Below are positions 33,606 to 44,984 of a DNA stretch of 64,000 nucleotides, one piece after another; the first letter of the stretch is position 1, and the number at the start of each line of letters is the position of its first letter. The translations under genes and the position numbers were made by a program. The DNA is from Stenocarpella maydis (lineage: Eukaryota > Ascomycota > Sordariomycetes > Diaporthales > Diaporthaceae), in assembly GCA_002270565.1 (NCBI GenBank), contig NQMI01000003.1, positions 179,331-243,330 on the forward strand, in the 5' to 3' direction. The notes under the pieces were generated by a model, which saw nothing but the letters and a program-made list of their open reading frames with translations, did no database searches and was not told the DNA's origin.

Positions 33606-36014
33606 ATGAAGCCATTGGATACTGAGAATAATAAATCATGGCCCATCCTCCCTTCATCAAAATACCGGCAACCAGCTAGGGAGATCTTGCAGCCATGGAC
33701 TCCCACTCGCTGTCATCGCTTGCTTCGCCCACTAAAGACACACATCTCCGCCCTGAGGCGCGAAATCGACCGGGAGGACTTGGAGAGGCTGAGCCATGAT
33801 GTCCCCCAGGGCGGCACGGCTGACGCGAACCGTCCCGCTCTCCAGCATACCTACTCCCGGAGGGGACGCAAGGCACTGGGGCGCCCTGCCATTTCGCAAG
33901 GCCCTAAGAAACCTGCTACGGGCACCTCGAGGAGGATATCGAAAAAGAGCATCCCACAGCCAGGAGAGATTGTCCTGCCAACACCATTTATCCGCAGGGC
34001 TCGAGGCCAGCAAGTTTCATCACCAATACAGCAGCCGCAACTGGCAGATTCGGAAGGGAACGCCACGAGGAAGAAGCGATTTGCTGAGTTCAGAGGACAG
34101 CGCGGACCATCCGTCCTTACTGCCCTGGACGGTGACATGCAATTGCTGCGCAGCCGCGTCTCGACAACTAGATTCTCGCTCTATGATTCCATACTCAGGA
34201 CTCTCTATTCTCTCCTCACGGCCACAGCAGCATCGCTCCCGGGCTCGCCGGGCAGCAGGTCTCTCGTGGCCATGTGCCTCCGCAAGGTCCCCGAGTATAT
34301 CGGCGAGCTCGAGTACTGGGAGCAACGCGATGCAGACGAGCGCGGGACCAGGTCAATGCTGCAGAGCTCCGAGGTATCCAATGAGATCTATGGAGAGATC
34401 GAGGCCATGCTGCCGAACAGCCGTGAAGCCGGCCATCTCAGATTCGTAATCCGGGCTCACGCCATCAAGGTTGTCAGGGACTCGATCGCCGAGGGCCTGC
34501 TCGATGATGGCTTCTCGATGCTCCTCGTCAAGCTTTGCTTCAGGACAAAGTCTTTCCGTGAGGGCGAGGAGCTGCTGCAGGAACTGGCGGACCGTTACTA
34601 CCCAAAGCCCAGAGGCGCTGAAAGCACCTTCGATGAGAGCCGGAAGCTCGCGCCCCTGAGGGCGCTGAGGGACTTCGCGAGGGACGCTGGCAGGCCACAG
34701 TTTATGCAACGGCAGCTCTCCAGGCTGTTGACGCAGCAAAAGCTGCCGCTCCTCTGGCTGTCGACTAGGGAGTTTGGTGCGATTTGGTCCTGCATGGTTA
34801 AGGCCCTCTCTAGGGACGATGTCTGCGACGACACTACGTCGTTCACGGTCAACATGATCACAACGCTCTCGACGCAAGTGAGGCTCGATGCTATGCCCCC
34901 CAGAACCCACAGTCACGACCTCAAGAGCTTATCACAGCAGACTTTGATCAGTGCTATCACAGCAATCTCAACACTGCCTATCCTGAGCCAGGAAGCCAGA
35001 GATTCATCCGTGTACCAAGCCGGCCAGGTAAAGAGATCTTTATCATCGCAAAATGTTGGATATATCATTCAGAGTTGTATGTACGATTTAAAAAGGACCC
35101 GAAAACCAGGCTGGCCAGAAACTATCCTGAACCTGGCTGCATTCTTTACGAATACTTTACCAGACAGTCACAAGTGCAGCATTGCATCAGGAGCCCTGAC
35201 CCGGATTGTAGGCGGCCAGGAGAGCGCGGAGGGTAGACAACACTACGAGGCAGCCGTATCCCTAATCGGCGCCATGGCGCAGTGCTGTGGACGAGGGTCA
35301 GCGAGACCGCCGCATTACTACCTCAGCAGGCTCTGCGACCAGCTCGAGCACGAAATGTCCCCCGAGGGAACACCGAAGGCCTTGCGGCTAGACTGCGCGT
35401 TCGTCTTGGCAGAGAGAACAAACGATCTTCGCGACCTCGCTTTCGCTGAGTCGCTTGATGCATCGATAAGTGAGCAGCAGCAAGTCATCCCGACGCCTCG
35501 GAGGAAGTCCGCCTCGTCAGCCTACCGCTGGGACGAGGACATTTGCGAGTGGATCACGGTCACTCCCGCCCCAGCACAGAGACAACGACGAAGTATATCA
35601 GGCAGCCTGTCCGCTCCGGAACAGGAACACGGTTGCGGTGGGGGCGAGGAATCAGACTCGGCGAAACATGGTCAGCCGAAACAGAGCCAGAAACTTGCTC
35701 GAGGTGTCACGGCGACAAAACAGCCAGGTTCTGCCGACAACACGTCGCAGCGGCTCCGCAGCGGAACGTCGCTAGGCAAGCGGAGCTTAGAAGCCCATCA
35801 TCAATCGGTCGATCTGCTGGACGATGACTACGATGTTATCGCCAGAGGCCCAGGCGCCCTGCGCGACAGCAATGATGAGAATGGGGTGTTTTCTCGCCTG
35901 GATGGCGCAAAGAAGCGTCGCACCACCGCACTGAAACCATCTCGGGCCATTTTGAAAACAATTACCAATACTCCTCGCGACGATGATTGCAGCGAGGACG
36001 AGCTGGGCCTCTGA
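33606..36014 (+). CDS. Unidentified fungal protein, 802 aa
   Basis: A single open frame of 802 codons starts at the first in-frame ATG (33606); the frame extends 14 codons upstream without an ATG. I do not recognise a family. The N-terminal ~170 residues are basic and Ser/Pro-rich, suggestive of disorder. About 190-700 is predicted-looking helical, with regular Leu spacing ('LRFVIRAHAIKVVRDSI', 'GFSMLLVKLCFRTKSFREGEELLQEL'). 'YRWDEDICEWITVTP' near 655 is a conspicuous short motif. The tail carries an acidic segment 'LLDDDYDVI', a basic 'GAKKRR' nuclear-signal-like patch, and ends 'DDDCSEDELGL'. Together these suggest a nuclear scaffold-type protein; the role is unknown. No intron is needed. 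Confidence 0.75.
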   Translation: MKPLDTENNKSWPILPSSKYRQPAREILQPWTPTRCHRLLRPLKTHISALRREIDREDLERLSHDVPQGGTADANRPALQHTYSRRGRKALGRPAISQGPKKPATGTSRRISKKSIPQPGEIVLPTPFIRRARGQQVSSPIQQPQLADSEGNATRKKRFAEFRGQRGPSVLTALDGDMQLLRSRVSTTRFSLYDSILRTLYSLLTATAASLPGSPGSRSLVAMCLRKVPEYIGELEYWEQRDADERGTRSMLQSSEVSNEIYGEIEAMLPNSREAGHLRFVIRAHAIKVVRDSIAEGLLDDGFSMLLVKLCFRTKSFREGEELLQELADRYYPKPRGAESTFDESRKLAPLRALRDFARDAGRPQFMQRQLSRLLTQQKLPLLWLSTREFGAIWSCMVKALSRDDVCDDTTSFTVNMITTLSTQVRLDAMPPRTHSHDLKSLSQQTLISAITAISTLPILSQEARDSSVYQAGQVKRSLSSQNVGYIIQSCMYDLKRTRKPGWPETILNLAAFFTNTLPDSHKCSIASGALTRIVGGQESAEGRQHYEAAVSLIGAMAQCCGRGSARPPHYYLSRLCDQLEHEMSPEGTPKALRLDCAFVLAERTNDLRDLAFAESLDASISEQQQVIPTPRRKSASSAYRWDEDICEWITVTPAPAQRQRRSISGSLSAPEQEHGCGGGEESDSAKHGQPKQSQKLARGVTATKQPGSADNTSQRLRSGTSLGKRSLEAHHQSVDLLDDDYDVIARGPGALRDSNDENGVFSRLDGAKKRRTTALKPSRAILKTITNTPRDDDCSEDELGL

Positions 36015-39000
36015 AAAGTGCCTCTTTCGCGGTCAGGCTTTAACTGTTAATGGTAAACAGGAGGGACGGGGTATTATGTTTTATGTGTTTGGGTAGGGGG
36101 CGACGCCTGCAGGCATTGGTAACAGACCCAGAATCCAATAATCATGATGCATAGTAATTCGATGACAGGTCGGGAATAGAAAATGAGATAATGCATTAAC
36201 CTGCCATATGCTGTGTGCTTGGCCCTGGCCAAGCAAGCTTGTGAAGCTGTCTTCTGTGTCAAGATTGTGGGGCCCCGGCAACAATATGTGGGCGGGCGCG
36301 CGAAGTTGGGGAGCCGCGTGTTCAGCTTTGCGAGTAACGCAGGTAATACATCACGTTGTCTGCGCATGGGTGACTTGCCCGAGGACCGAGGCGCGCGGGG
36401 GCATCCAGGATTCCAGGTATCCGACCGACTGTCACGGTGCGATTTGATGATGGAGACTTGGCGTCCTGACGCACGACCCAAAACAGAACATTTCGGTCTC
36501 GCTTGGTTTTGCCGTTTCACCCAGGGAGTAAACGAACATGCGTCTTGGGATTGTGGGTGCTCAACGGTAGGCAGTACGCAGTAGACCGGCGCGGTCTGAT
36601 CTTGTTGGTCAGTCGGTCAAACCTGGGTGGTCTAATCATCCCTGGCGTTGATCTGATACTTCGAGTCCTGCCTGATGAGTGGATCGCCGCTGAGGGTCGC
36701 CCGCCACGGAGGTCAGGATGTCGAGGCGTGAGCGATGGGGTACAGTACGCGTCCCCTATGAGCATTGATGAGTCGGGGAAGCTGTAGGGGAAGATAGGTA
36801 GCTGCGCAGCGCCTCGAGCGACGCTCGTGTCTCCCTCCACGTTCGGGCTTGTCAAAATGCAGAGAAGGCGTGGGCTCATCCACATGGTCTGGTAGTAGTG
36901 CCGCCCAGCCTTCCGAGAACCAGATGGCATGTGTCTGCGCCGTAGATGAAAAAAAGCGCCCAGGGGCGTTTCAGCCACTGCCACTTGATTGCGTGACTGG
37001 CCTGACAACAAGCTACCCGCAAGGCTGGTCAGAGATGGGAGCATCGGAGCGACGTTGCCGCTACCAGCTATGCCGCTATACGACCTCGGAGAGCTTCAAA
37101 TCTCCTAGTCGGCGTGGTCCCAGCCAAGCTGCCGCGAAACACGGCAAGGCCAAAGTTCAATGTTGAGGGATCCGAGTCTTGATAAGGTTAATACAGGGCT
37201 AGACGCAGGTCGAGTCGGACGAGTGGCATGTAGATTAAAAAACCCATGGCCTGCCCAGTGCCGAGCCCCCAGTATGCACGTCTATCTGGTGGTTCTCTTG
37301 CTAGTGTGAGGGTTAATTTTGGCTATTTCGAGCGCGGGGTGGGCTTGTCCGCTTCAGACGGTACACCATATTATGGAGCGCTGCGAGCAGCTTTGTTGGA
37401 TATTGCGGATAGCTCGATCTGTCGGGCTACCCCGGGCAGCCGGGGTGGCAGGTCGATATTGTCTCAGCTATCTTTCTGTCTTGTAGTGTAAACCAGGGCT
37501 GGCAGGGGCCCACAAGGTTTGGTTGGTGGATAGTATAGATCACTGATACGGGCATCTGCATGCAGATCTGGCAGTAGACAGTACATAGTGTAGCGCACTC
37601 TAGGAGAAACTGTGGACGCAAACTTTGGAGGAGTATAACAACAGAGTGTAACCACTTATCAATCATGTCTCAAAACCAGGCCAGCGTTGAGGCCCCCTTA
37701 GTCATTTCCGCTGCCGGGGTCCGCCTGTACGGTACTGCCCGCCCGCCCGGCCTCTGGCTGGGCTGCAGGGTATGCGGAGGGCACGAGCAATGATGTGCAG
37801 AGGGAAACGGCAGCCTTCGGGTAGATCGAGGTGGCAGTCTGGCTGTGGCCATAAACAACGGTGTTCTCCGTACCACAGGAAAAATAAGCGTGGTTTTCCC
37901 CAAGCTGCCGGCCGAGTGGCATTCGGCACTCCTGTACATAGGAGGAATCTTCTGGCTCTCGGGACAAGGCAGCGTCCCGAAACCAGTCCCCAGATTTCGG
38001 AAACGATGATGGAGAAGTCGTGTGCGGTGACTCAGGATCTGCGCAGGCCCGCTGAGGATCAAGACGGGCCTCCAATATACTATGGCGGTCAAACCTGCTG
38101 ATTCTGCCATGATAAGGGTAGGGTGTCTTGTCAGAGTTCGGCCAGAGTTGAGTGTGCAAATTGCACGGACTCGTGGCGAGCTGGGCTGAGGTGGTGCTCC
38201 ACCAATTGAGGGCGCCTAAGGGAGGCACGATTGCCCAAACAGGCATTCGGCAGGGGTTTGAGCATCAGCGGCTGTAAGGGACGCGAAGTGAGCAGTTCAC
38301 TTGAATGGACGTCCACTTGAATGTGGGTCGGTCGCCCCCTGAGCAGCGTGGTGGTGGGGCAAGGCTGTTTCACCTGTCCGTGTACAGAGGCCTGCGGCGC
38401 CTGCTGTCCAATGGGCCGCCGCCAATCGACGAGCTTCGAAAAGCCATGGCCGGCCGAGAGCGAACATGAGAGGCGTCGGCGGTCCGATGGGACCCCCCAC
38501 CTCCCGCCCGCGAAACAGAATAGGGCCAGCCAGTGGGTAGACTAGCAGGATGTCGCAGGGACGGGCAGGGACCACCAGCCATGTGCGCAAGTTTTGGTTG
38601 CTACCATACTCGGTAGTGTACAAGGTAGTGGTGTACACTGATAGTCGTCGTCATTCAGGCCTGCAGGTGCAGAGAGCGCGCGGCATGGCGCAGGAGGAAA
38701 CTATGCAAGAGTTTGGATGACCAAGATTTTGACAGCAGCGACGAGACCATCGGCTCAGGGACCTGCTTGTGCGCGAGGCTTGGCAGGCCTGGGACGGAAA
38801 TGGCACAGCAAGGCCAGCATGACTGGAGCAGTCCAGAAAACGACCACGGGGCTGGCTCGTGTGGCTCGGGCATGACCTGTGGGCAGGGTGCTGCGGGTGC
38901 TGGGCGTGTTTATTTAGCTGTCGTGTTACTATGTTTGTCCACCTCGGACGGGGGGAAGGCCTGGGGGCTTAGAAAATGATTGGCGGAGATTGTCACTGGG

Positions 39001-39100
39001 ATTGCCCGCGGCGCAGGCAGATCGTGAATCATGGCCAGTCATGGCTGGCTGAGCATTAAGTTTGGCATAGATAGGGTTTTTGGGAGCTTGGACGAGTGGC

Positions 39101-39146
39101 ACAGAGCACAGCACAGCAGAGCACAGCAGAGCACAGCAGAGCAGAG
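39101..39146. repeat. Short 10-bp tandem repeat
   Basis: GCACAGCAGA occurs three times perfectly (39,111-39,140), flanked by partial units. It is a small minisatellite in non-coding DNA. Confidence 0.8.
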
Positions 39147-40459
39147 CCGCGTTTGCAATTACCCGGGACCGTGTGTAGTGTAATAGTAGCACCCTGCCTG
39201 GCCTGGAAGGAAGAACAAGCACATGCGTAGTGCATCTCGGGTCGACCTCGTCGGTGGCTAAATGGGTGGATGAATGGAATGCTGGCACGAGGCAGGCAAG
39301 GGACACTGGACCCCGCCAGGTGTGTCACTCTCGGAGAGCCCCATTGGGTTCCAGCGAGGCAGCAAGGGCCGGTGCAGGCGGAGGGGCATTCGTGCTGCCA
39401 CAAGAGACACAGGCTAGTGTACATGCCGCACATGAAGAAGGTGGTACATACTATGTACACAGCTACACTAATAGATCTAAGGAGCATCTGCCTGCACAGG
39501 GACGGTCAGTCTCACCGTAGCAGGTGGCAGGCGGCACCGTACATACCAGGTAGGCAGGCAGGTACACGTAGTAAACAAAGAAAAGCGGTTGACTGTCTGG
39601 TTGGAAGGTGCAGCGTACACCCCAGTCGCACCTGCACCCGGCTGTCGTGTTCCCCTGAGTCGTCGCTCTCGACTGGCTGTCCCAGGTAGATCACTGCAGG
39701 CTTTTTGACAGGGGGCACTTGATTGGACCCCACCAGAGAGATCCCACTTACCACGAGCCACCGCTTGCTTGGCATATATCCAGTCCTTCACGTCCCCTCT
39801 CTGCTTGTGCTTCTAGGCCAGGCACACCCACGTCGTCCAAGACTTCACCTTCTTCTTCATTTCACTTCAAACTCAGAAGTCCGAGACTCCCTCTCCCCAT
39901 CTGATCGTTGGTTCTTTTTTCTCTTTTTTCTTTTCTCTTTACAGCCCTCGGTACTCGACGCACCCTTATATTCGAGCCATCGGGCACAGGCACTCCTTTC
40001 GCCGTATTCACTTCGTCATCGGGCTCCTTTTCTGACCTGGCCCCCCCTTTACCCCACAACCACGCCAATTTTACCACAGGCACTCATTGCCTCGCACCAT
40101 ACTTGGGTCTCCATCACAGACAAACAAATATTCAACCGTCGAAGCAACTGGATTTGTAATTCGCGCCACAGTCACATGACACATTTTCTCCCTTGGAACT
40201 CTTCGACGGCATATCTCTGTTGACTCGAGACGGTGGTTTTGCTTAAACTCGGCTGAACAATAAGGGGAACAAAGGACAAAGGGACAAACCCAAGCCGCCA
40301 TTGAACAATCCGGAGCGAACATTCACGCATCCACATCATTCACTATACCTTAGCTATCATACGGGTCGGTCCCACACGAGCTCTCGCCAAGCCGCGACCC
40401 GACACCACGGAGCATTCGACTCGCTTTAAATTCTCCAGTCTGTTTCTTGCTGGTCTTGA

Positions 40460-40470
40460 AATCAGATATC
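40460..40470 (+). promoter_or_regulatory. Candidate iron-type GATA site upstream of ferric reductase
   Basis: ATCAGATAT at 40,461-40,469 matches the ATCWGATAA consensus of SreA/Urbs1/SRE siderophore GATA repressors except for its last base, and lies 135 bp before the ferric-reductase start. Single GATA cores are common, so this is suggestive only. Confidence 0.25.
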
Positions 40471-40603
40471 CGCCCTTTCTAGCTTGACAGCCTCGAGTCT
40501 TCCCGGCCCTCGTGGCCCAAGAGTCGCCACCGTTTTCTCTTCGTACCCACGAAGTACTCTGGACTTGTTCCACACCCTTACTCACAACCCTAAGTCACTC
40601 ACC

Positions 40604-42352
40604 ATGGCCGGAGGAGGCAGCTCAGGCGGCGGCGATGGCGAGACCGTTCAGGTCATCAACCCCTTCCTTGAGAACCAGCTTCTCTCAAACTACCTCTACT
40701 ACATCCTTGCCATCATGGCAGCCCTGGTCATCACCCACAAAGTGTACACCTCTCTGACGAGATATGTACGCACCGTCTCATCCCTGAACAACAGCACCCA
40801 GTTCTACTTCGCTCAGGAGTCATGGGGTCATGCCTTCTTCAAGAGGAGCCTCCAGTATGCACCCGTCTTTCGCAAGAGACACAACCGCGAGTTCCAGGTC
40901 AGCTCTGCCATCAACATGGGCACCCTCCCCACCAGGCTCCAGCTCTTTGGTCTGGTCGGCTACTTCGCCACCAACGTCGCCTTCTGCTGCATCGACATCC
41001 AGTTCCAGGGCAACTTTGACAGCTGGACCGAGATGTTCCTCTACCGCACCGGTGTTCTGGCCGTCGTCAACATGATTCCCCTCTGGCTGATGGCCGCCCG
41101 CAACAACCCGCTCCTCACCTGGCTGGCCATTTCTTTTGACACCTTCAACCTGCTTCACCGATGGTTGGGCCGTATCGTGGTCCTCGAGGCGCTGGCCCAC
41201 ACCGTTTGCTGGATGGTCTCCAAGGGAATGCCATTCGCCGCCGTCATGTCCATCGCGACCCAGGTTCCCTTCCTGATGTTCGGCCTGATTGGCACAATCG
41301 CCTTCCTGTTCATCTTCATCCAGGCGTGCAGTGTCTCCAGGCACGCTTTCTACGAGACCTTCAAGATCCTTCACATCATTGCTGCCGCTGTTGCCATTGT
41401 CGGCGTGTGGTACCATCTCAAGCTCAAGGACTTGCCCCAGCTCAAGTACCTGTACGCCGTTGTTGCCCTGTGGTCCTTTGATCGTGCTGCTCGTCTGATC
41501 CGCCTTGCCTACGCCAACGTTGGCTCAGGCGGCACCAAGACTCTCGTCGAGGCTCTGCCTGGCAACGCTGTCCGTGTCACCGTCAACATGGCCCGCCCCT
41601 GGGCATTCGCCCCCGGCCAGCACGCGTACCTGTACTTTCCCAGCATCAGTCTGCTGCAGTCTCACCCTTTCTCCGTCGCCTGGAGCGAGGAGACTGACGC
41701 ACTCGACGGGGAGAAGCTGCCCATGGACCGCAACGAGATCCTCTCGATGCGCAAGACCAGCATGGCTTTTGTCATCCGAGCCAGGACAGGCGCCACCGCG
41801 TCTCTCTACAAGAAGGCAGCAGCATGCCCCGATGGCAGAATGGTGACCTCGTGCCTCGTCGAGGGTCCTTATGGTGGCGACCACAAGCTGCAGTCTTACG
41901 GCACAGTCATGCTCTTCGCAGGTGGAGTCGGCATCACTCAGGCCGTGCCGCACGTCCGTGATCTCGTCGCCGGGTACAACAACGGCACCGTTGCCGCGCG
42001 CAAGATTGTGCTCGTCTGGATCATCCAGAGCCCCGAGCACCTGGAGTGGATCCGCCCGTGGATGACCGAGATCCTGGCCATGGAGCGCCGCCGCGAGTGC
42101 CTGCGCATCATGCTCTTCGTGTCGCGGCCCCGCTCGACCAAGGAGATCCACTCGCCCAGCTCGACCGTGCAGATGTTCCCCGGGCGACCCAACATCGAGC
42201 ACCTGATTGGCGCTGAGATGGAGAACCAGGTTGGCGCCATGGGTGTCACCGTGTGCGGACCTGGTGCGCTGAGCGATGAGGTGCGATTGGCCGTGCGAAA
42301 CCGCCAATACAACGGCACCATCGACTTCTGCGAAGAGGCCTTCAGTTGGTAA
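40604..42352 (+). CDS. Ferric-reductase-type transmembrane flavocytochrome
   Basis: An intronless frame of 582 aa from the ATG at 40604 (CACCATGG context). It has several hydrophobic helices in the first ~320 residues. Two bis-His haem pairs with H-X13-H spacing are visible: H185 and H199 ('HRWLGRIVVLEALAH'), and H257 and H271 ('LHIIAAAVAIVGVWYH'). The cytosolic half carries the FAD motif 'HPFSVAW', NAD(P)H motifs 'GPYGG' and 'AGGVGIT', the 'VCGPG' block and the C-terminal aromatic ending 'EEAFSW'. The family moves electrons from NADPH across the membrane to reduce Fe3+ or Cu2+ before uptake; a true NADPH oxidase is less likely, because the first 40 residues lack EF hands and the layout is FRE-like. 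No cleavable signal peptide is evident. Confidence 0.9.
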   Translation: MAGGGSSGGGDGETVQVINPFLENQLLSNYLYYILAIMAALVITHKVYTSLTRYVRTVSSLNNSTQFYFAQESWGHAFFKRSLQYAPVFRKRHNREFQVSSAINMGTLPTRLQLFGLVGYFATNVAFCCIDIQFQGNFDSWTEMFLYRTGVLAVVNMIPLWLMAARNNPLLTWLAISFDTFNLLHRWLGRIVVLEALAHTVCWMVSKGMPFAAVMSIATQVPFLMFGLIGTIAFLFIFIQACSVSRHAFYETFKILHIIAAAVAIVGVWYHLKLKDLPQLKYLYAVVALWSFDRAARLIRLAYANVGSGGTKTLVEALPGNAVRVTVNMARPWAFAPGQHAYLYFPSISLLQSHPFSVAWSEETDALDGEKLPMDRNEILSMRKTSMAFVIRARTGATASLYKKAAACPDGRMVTSCLVEGPYGGDHKLQSYGTVMLFAGGVGITQAVPHVRDLVAGYNNGTVAARKIVLVWIIQSPEHLEWIRPWMTEILAMERRRECLRIMLFVSRPRSTKEIHSPSSTVQMFPGRPNIEHLIGAEMENQVGAMGVTVCGPGALSDEVRLAVRNRQYNGTIDFCEEAFSW

Positions 42353-43740
42353 TTGCTTCGCTGACAATGCTCGCATCGGTCATTGCCAAGGCCGTCCAGC
42401 AAATGTATGCGCGGCTTCAGCCGCTCGGACAACAAACTCAATTCTGCGTATGCCCAGCGCGTTCTTTCTGGGTGTGTGTACATATTATTATTCATGAGAC
42501 TTTCTTTATTTTTGGCTCTCCCAATGGTGCTTCTCGCCCTTGGGAAGACAGCGACGGACATAAAAAGGAACACGTTCCTTGCACATTTGGGGGGCTTGAG
42601 TGCTTGATATAGGCACATGTTGTGATCAAAGTCGGATTTTTTTGCATTGGTAGCCGCTATATCTCGGAACGAATGGAATGAATCCAAGCCGTCCTGCAAA
42701 AAAGAAAAAACCGGTTCCACCCTTTTGCCGTGAACTGTATGTTGTGATAATTCTTTTTGCGTGGAATCTTGAATTAATTTATCCGCAGACTGAGCTGGTG
42801 GTGCTCCGGCCTAATATCAATTGATGGATGCCGTGAGCCTGCGCCCCTGCTACTGACAGGCCTGGACATGGTTTCCTAATACGCCTCGTCCTTCTTTGCC
42901 AGGTCTTCTCTGTCTTGTAATCGGGCATGGGCAGGTACTTACGGCTTCTCCTACGACTCTTGTGTGTCAAGGCGCTAGCCGACGCACGACGTTGCTGCCT
43001 AAGAAGACCCGGTGTGAAATCGTGCCCGCGTACTGCCCACGTGGTTTGTCAATGTTGGTGGTACTTGAGACTTTCGGATATGCTCGTAATGAAGGTGCGT
43101 GTTGCCACTCCACTGGCTAGGAGTGATTGCAGCTCTCTATCGCACACAGGCTCAGGCTGATTGCGCACGAGCTCTGTCTTACCCCGAAGTTGAGGATTTG
43201 TCCGTCCCAACTTGATTATGAAGAGTGTCAGTCTCTGTCGGGAAGCGTAGGCTACCTTTGTAATTAGCCTTTGGGCACGGCGGGAACCTTACGAGCAAAG
43301 ATTCTGTCGGATGTCAAGCAGTGATCACTTGAGTTCCCCTGTGTGATTGAGCATCGTTTATTTCCGTGAGGATGTCCTGGCTCATGAATGCATGGAGGTT
43401 ACAGTTGTTTTCAGTAGGAAGACTTCATTTGGTATCCCGCGGGTACCCTCTCTCTATTCTAGAGATCAGAGTGAAGAATCTTCCTCCTAAATAACTACAC
43501 ACATGCAAAAGACCCTAGGTAGCCATGGGCAGCCATAGGCAGGTCCTCAAAGAATGTGGAAGGGCTCATAGAACAACTGTTACCAGCAAACCCTTTGGGA
43601 AAGTTCGTAGATAATACGGGACACAAATACTGCTTCCGTCTCCCCAACGCGTTACCAACACGTCTTATCCATCATTTGTTGAGAGCCCTGAAAAAACAAA
43701 ACTGTCCTAGTTCTTGCGCTCTAGTACTGACTGTCGATAA
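42353..43740. other. Intergenic region, no gene seen
   Basis: 1.4 kb after the ferric reductase. Open frames are short and show no family features. Short tandem word repeats such as AGCCATGGGC/AGCCATAGGC at 43,520-43,540 occur. Confidence 0.5.
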
Positions 43741-43744
43741 TTAC

Positions 43745-44350
43745 CTAGGTACGATGACAACGAGGGGAGCACCTTCACAGGCCACATTGGAGATGGCTTC
43801 TCCCATGAACACTCCGCCGCCGCCGCCATTAGCTATGACATCAAGGGCATTATCGGCATTGTAAGGTCGCCTTATGTCTTTGCCGCTACTCTTTTGGCGT
43901 CCTTTTGGGGATCCTCCTTCCGCTACGACCAGAGAGCTATCTCCCTCATCCTCACTATACCGTACCCTAGTCCCACGCATTGTTCCTTGAAATATCCCCC
44001 GGTCAAGCCGCATCCCCCTACGAGCACAGAAGTGCTAATATTTGCCAAGTTATCAACACGTCCCTGTACTAGGGGCCCATCCTTCTCCTCTCAAGGTCAA
44101 AGCTACGGAATATCTCTGATTCTAAGCGATATGCCCGTCACCGTCTGCCAGCCCAAGGCCGGGATACCGATCTCCTTGTTCCTCGACAAGATGGGCCGCC
44201 GCAAGCTTATCATCTTAAGGGGTATCTCCGTGGGCGCCCTGCATGTCATCACGTCGGGCATCGTGATTAAATACAACGGCAAGTGGCAGAATGACCAAGC
44301 ATTGGCTGGTTCGGCGTTGCTCTCATACCTAGGTATACAAATATTGCCTG
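43745..44350 (+). pseudogene. Relic of an MFS sugar transporter
   Basis: One frame around 43,750-43,960 encodes 'YDIKGIIGIVRSPYVFAATLLASFWGSSFRYDQRAIS', the start of a fungal MFS sugar/quinate-type transporter, where the first membrane helix normally ends in GYDQGVIS. A second block at about 44,160-44,330 encodes 'AGIPISLFLDKMGRRKLIILRGISVGALHVITSGIVIKYNGKW', the loop after a mid-protein helix with the D-x-x-G-R-R-K motif. Roughly 250 residues that should lie between them are missing or scrambled and no start or stop is intact. The gene is dead. The neighbouring lactonase relic suggests a lost sugar-acid utilisation locus. Confidence 0.7.
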
Positions 44351-44984
44351 TGCGTCGCGAAATTAATTGCCCACAATCCATACCTAGGGCTATTGTTTTG
44401 CGTCCTCTTAGGACAATTATTGTTTTTCCGGCTTAGTAGAGGAACTCACGGAATACAAACAGTCTATAAATACTGTCTATAACCTGCACATCGTACTCTG
44501 AGCTGACCCTACAGACGTCTACGTACTCGCATGCCCATCATCGTGTGGACCTCTGGTATGTACGCCTCCGGCGGATATCTTCCCAAGTTGCAAACGGGCG
44601 AAGGGTGTTGAGTCGCCACTCCACTGGCACAGAGCTTATATATTGGTTCGCGAGGGCACTTTGTTACAGTGATATGTTTGTCAGAATTCCAAAGTCTTTG
44701 ACCAATCCGCAAGGAGATTTTCACATTTTCATAAAATAGCAAAGTAGTGATTGCCGAGACCGGGAGGTTCGGTGCCTGTTAACTGAGGCCACTGCGGCTT
44801 CGGTCGAGGACAAAAGCAGGACGCAAGAGGGGGAATACTAGTTGAGTGACTCTGTCCAAAAGTCTCTCAAGAATTCTATATCTGAAACATCTCTATAGCC
44901 AAATTACATGCCTGATTCCGCTTCAAAGGTTTCCATGCCCGCGTTCAGATTAGCAAGCAGAGTCCTCACCTCGCCCTCCTCGCC

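Larger units (their letters stand above)
36015..40603. other. Long gene-free stretch (4.6 kb)
   Basis: No frame here has family features or codon regularity, including the 175- and 182-codon minus-strand frames at 36,517-37,044 and 37,698-38,246. Present are a 10-bp tandem array (GCACAGCAGA, 39,101-39,146) and several TGTACA/GTGTACAC motifs around 38,617-38,640 and 39,418-39,465. From 39,780 the plus strand is a C/T-rich stretch that is probably the promoter and leader of the ferric reductase gene. Confidence 0.55.

Noticed and set aside
36517..38246. 175- and 182-codon minus-strand frames in the gene-free stretch
   Set aside because: Compositionally random, rich in Pro/Ser/Arg from GC content, no domain or start context.
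40820..42376. Long minus-strand frames opposite the ferric reductase
   Set aside because: Shadows of the codon-biased sense frame, which carries all flavocytochrome motifs.
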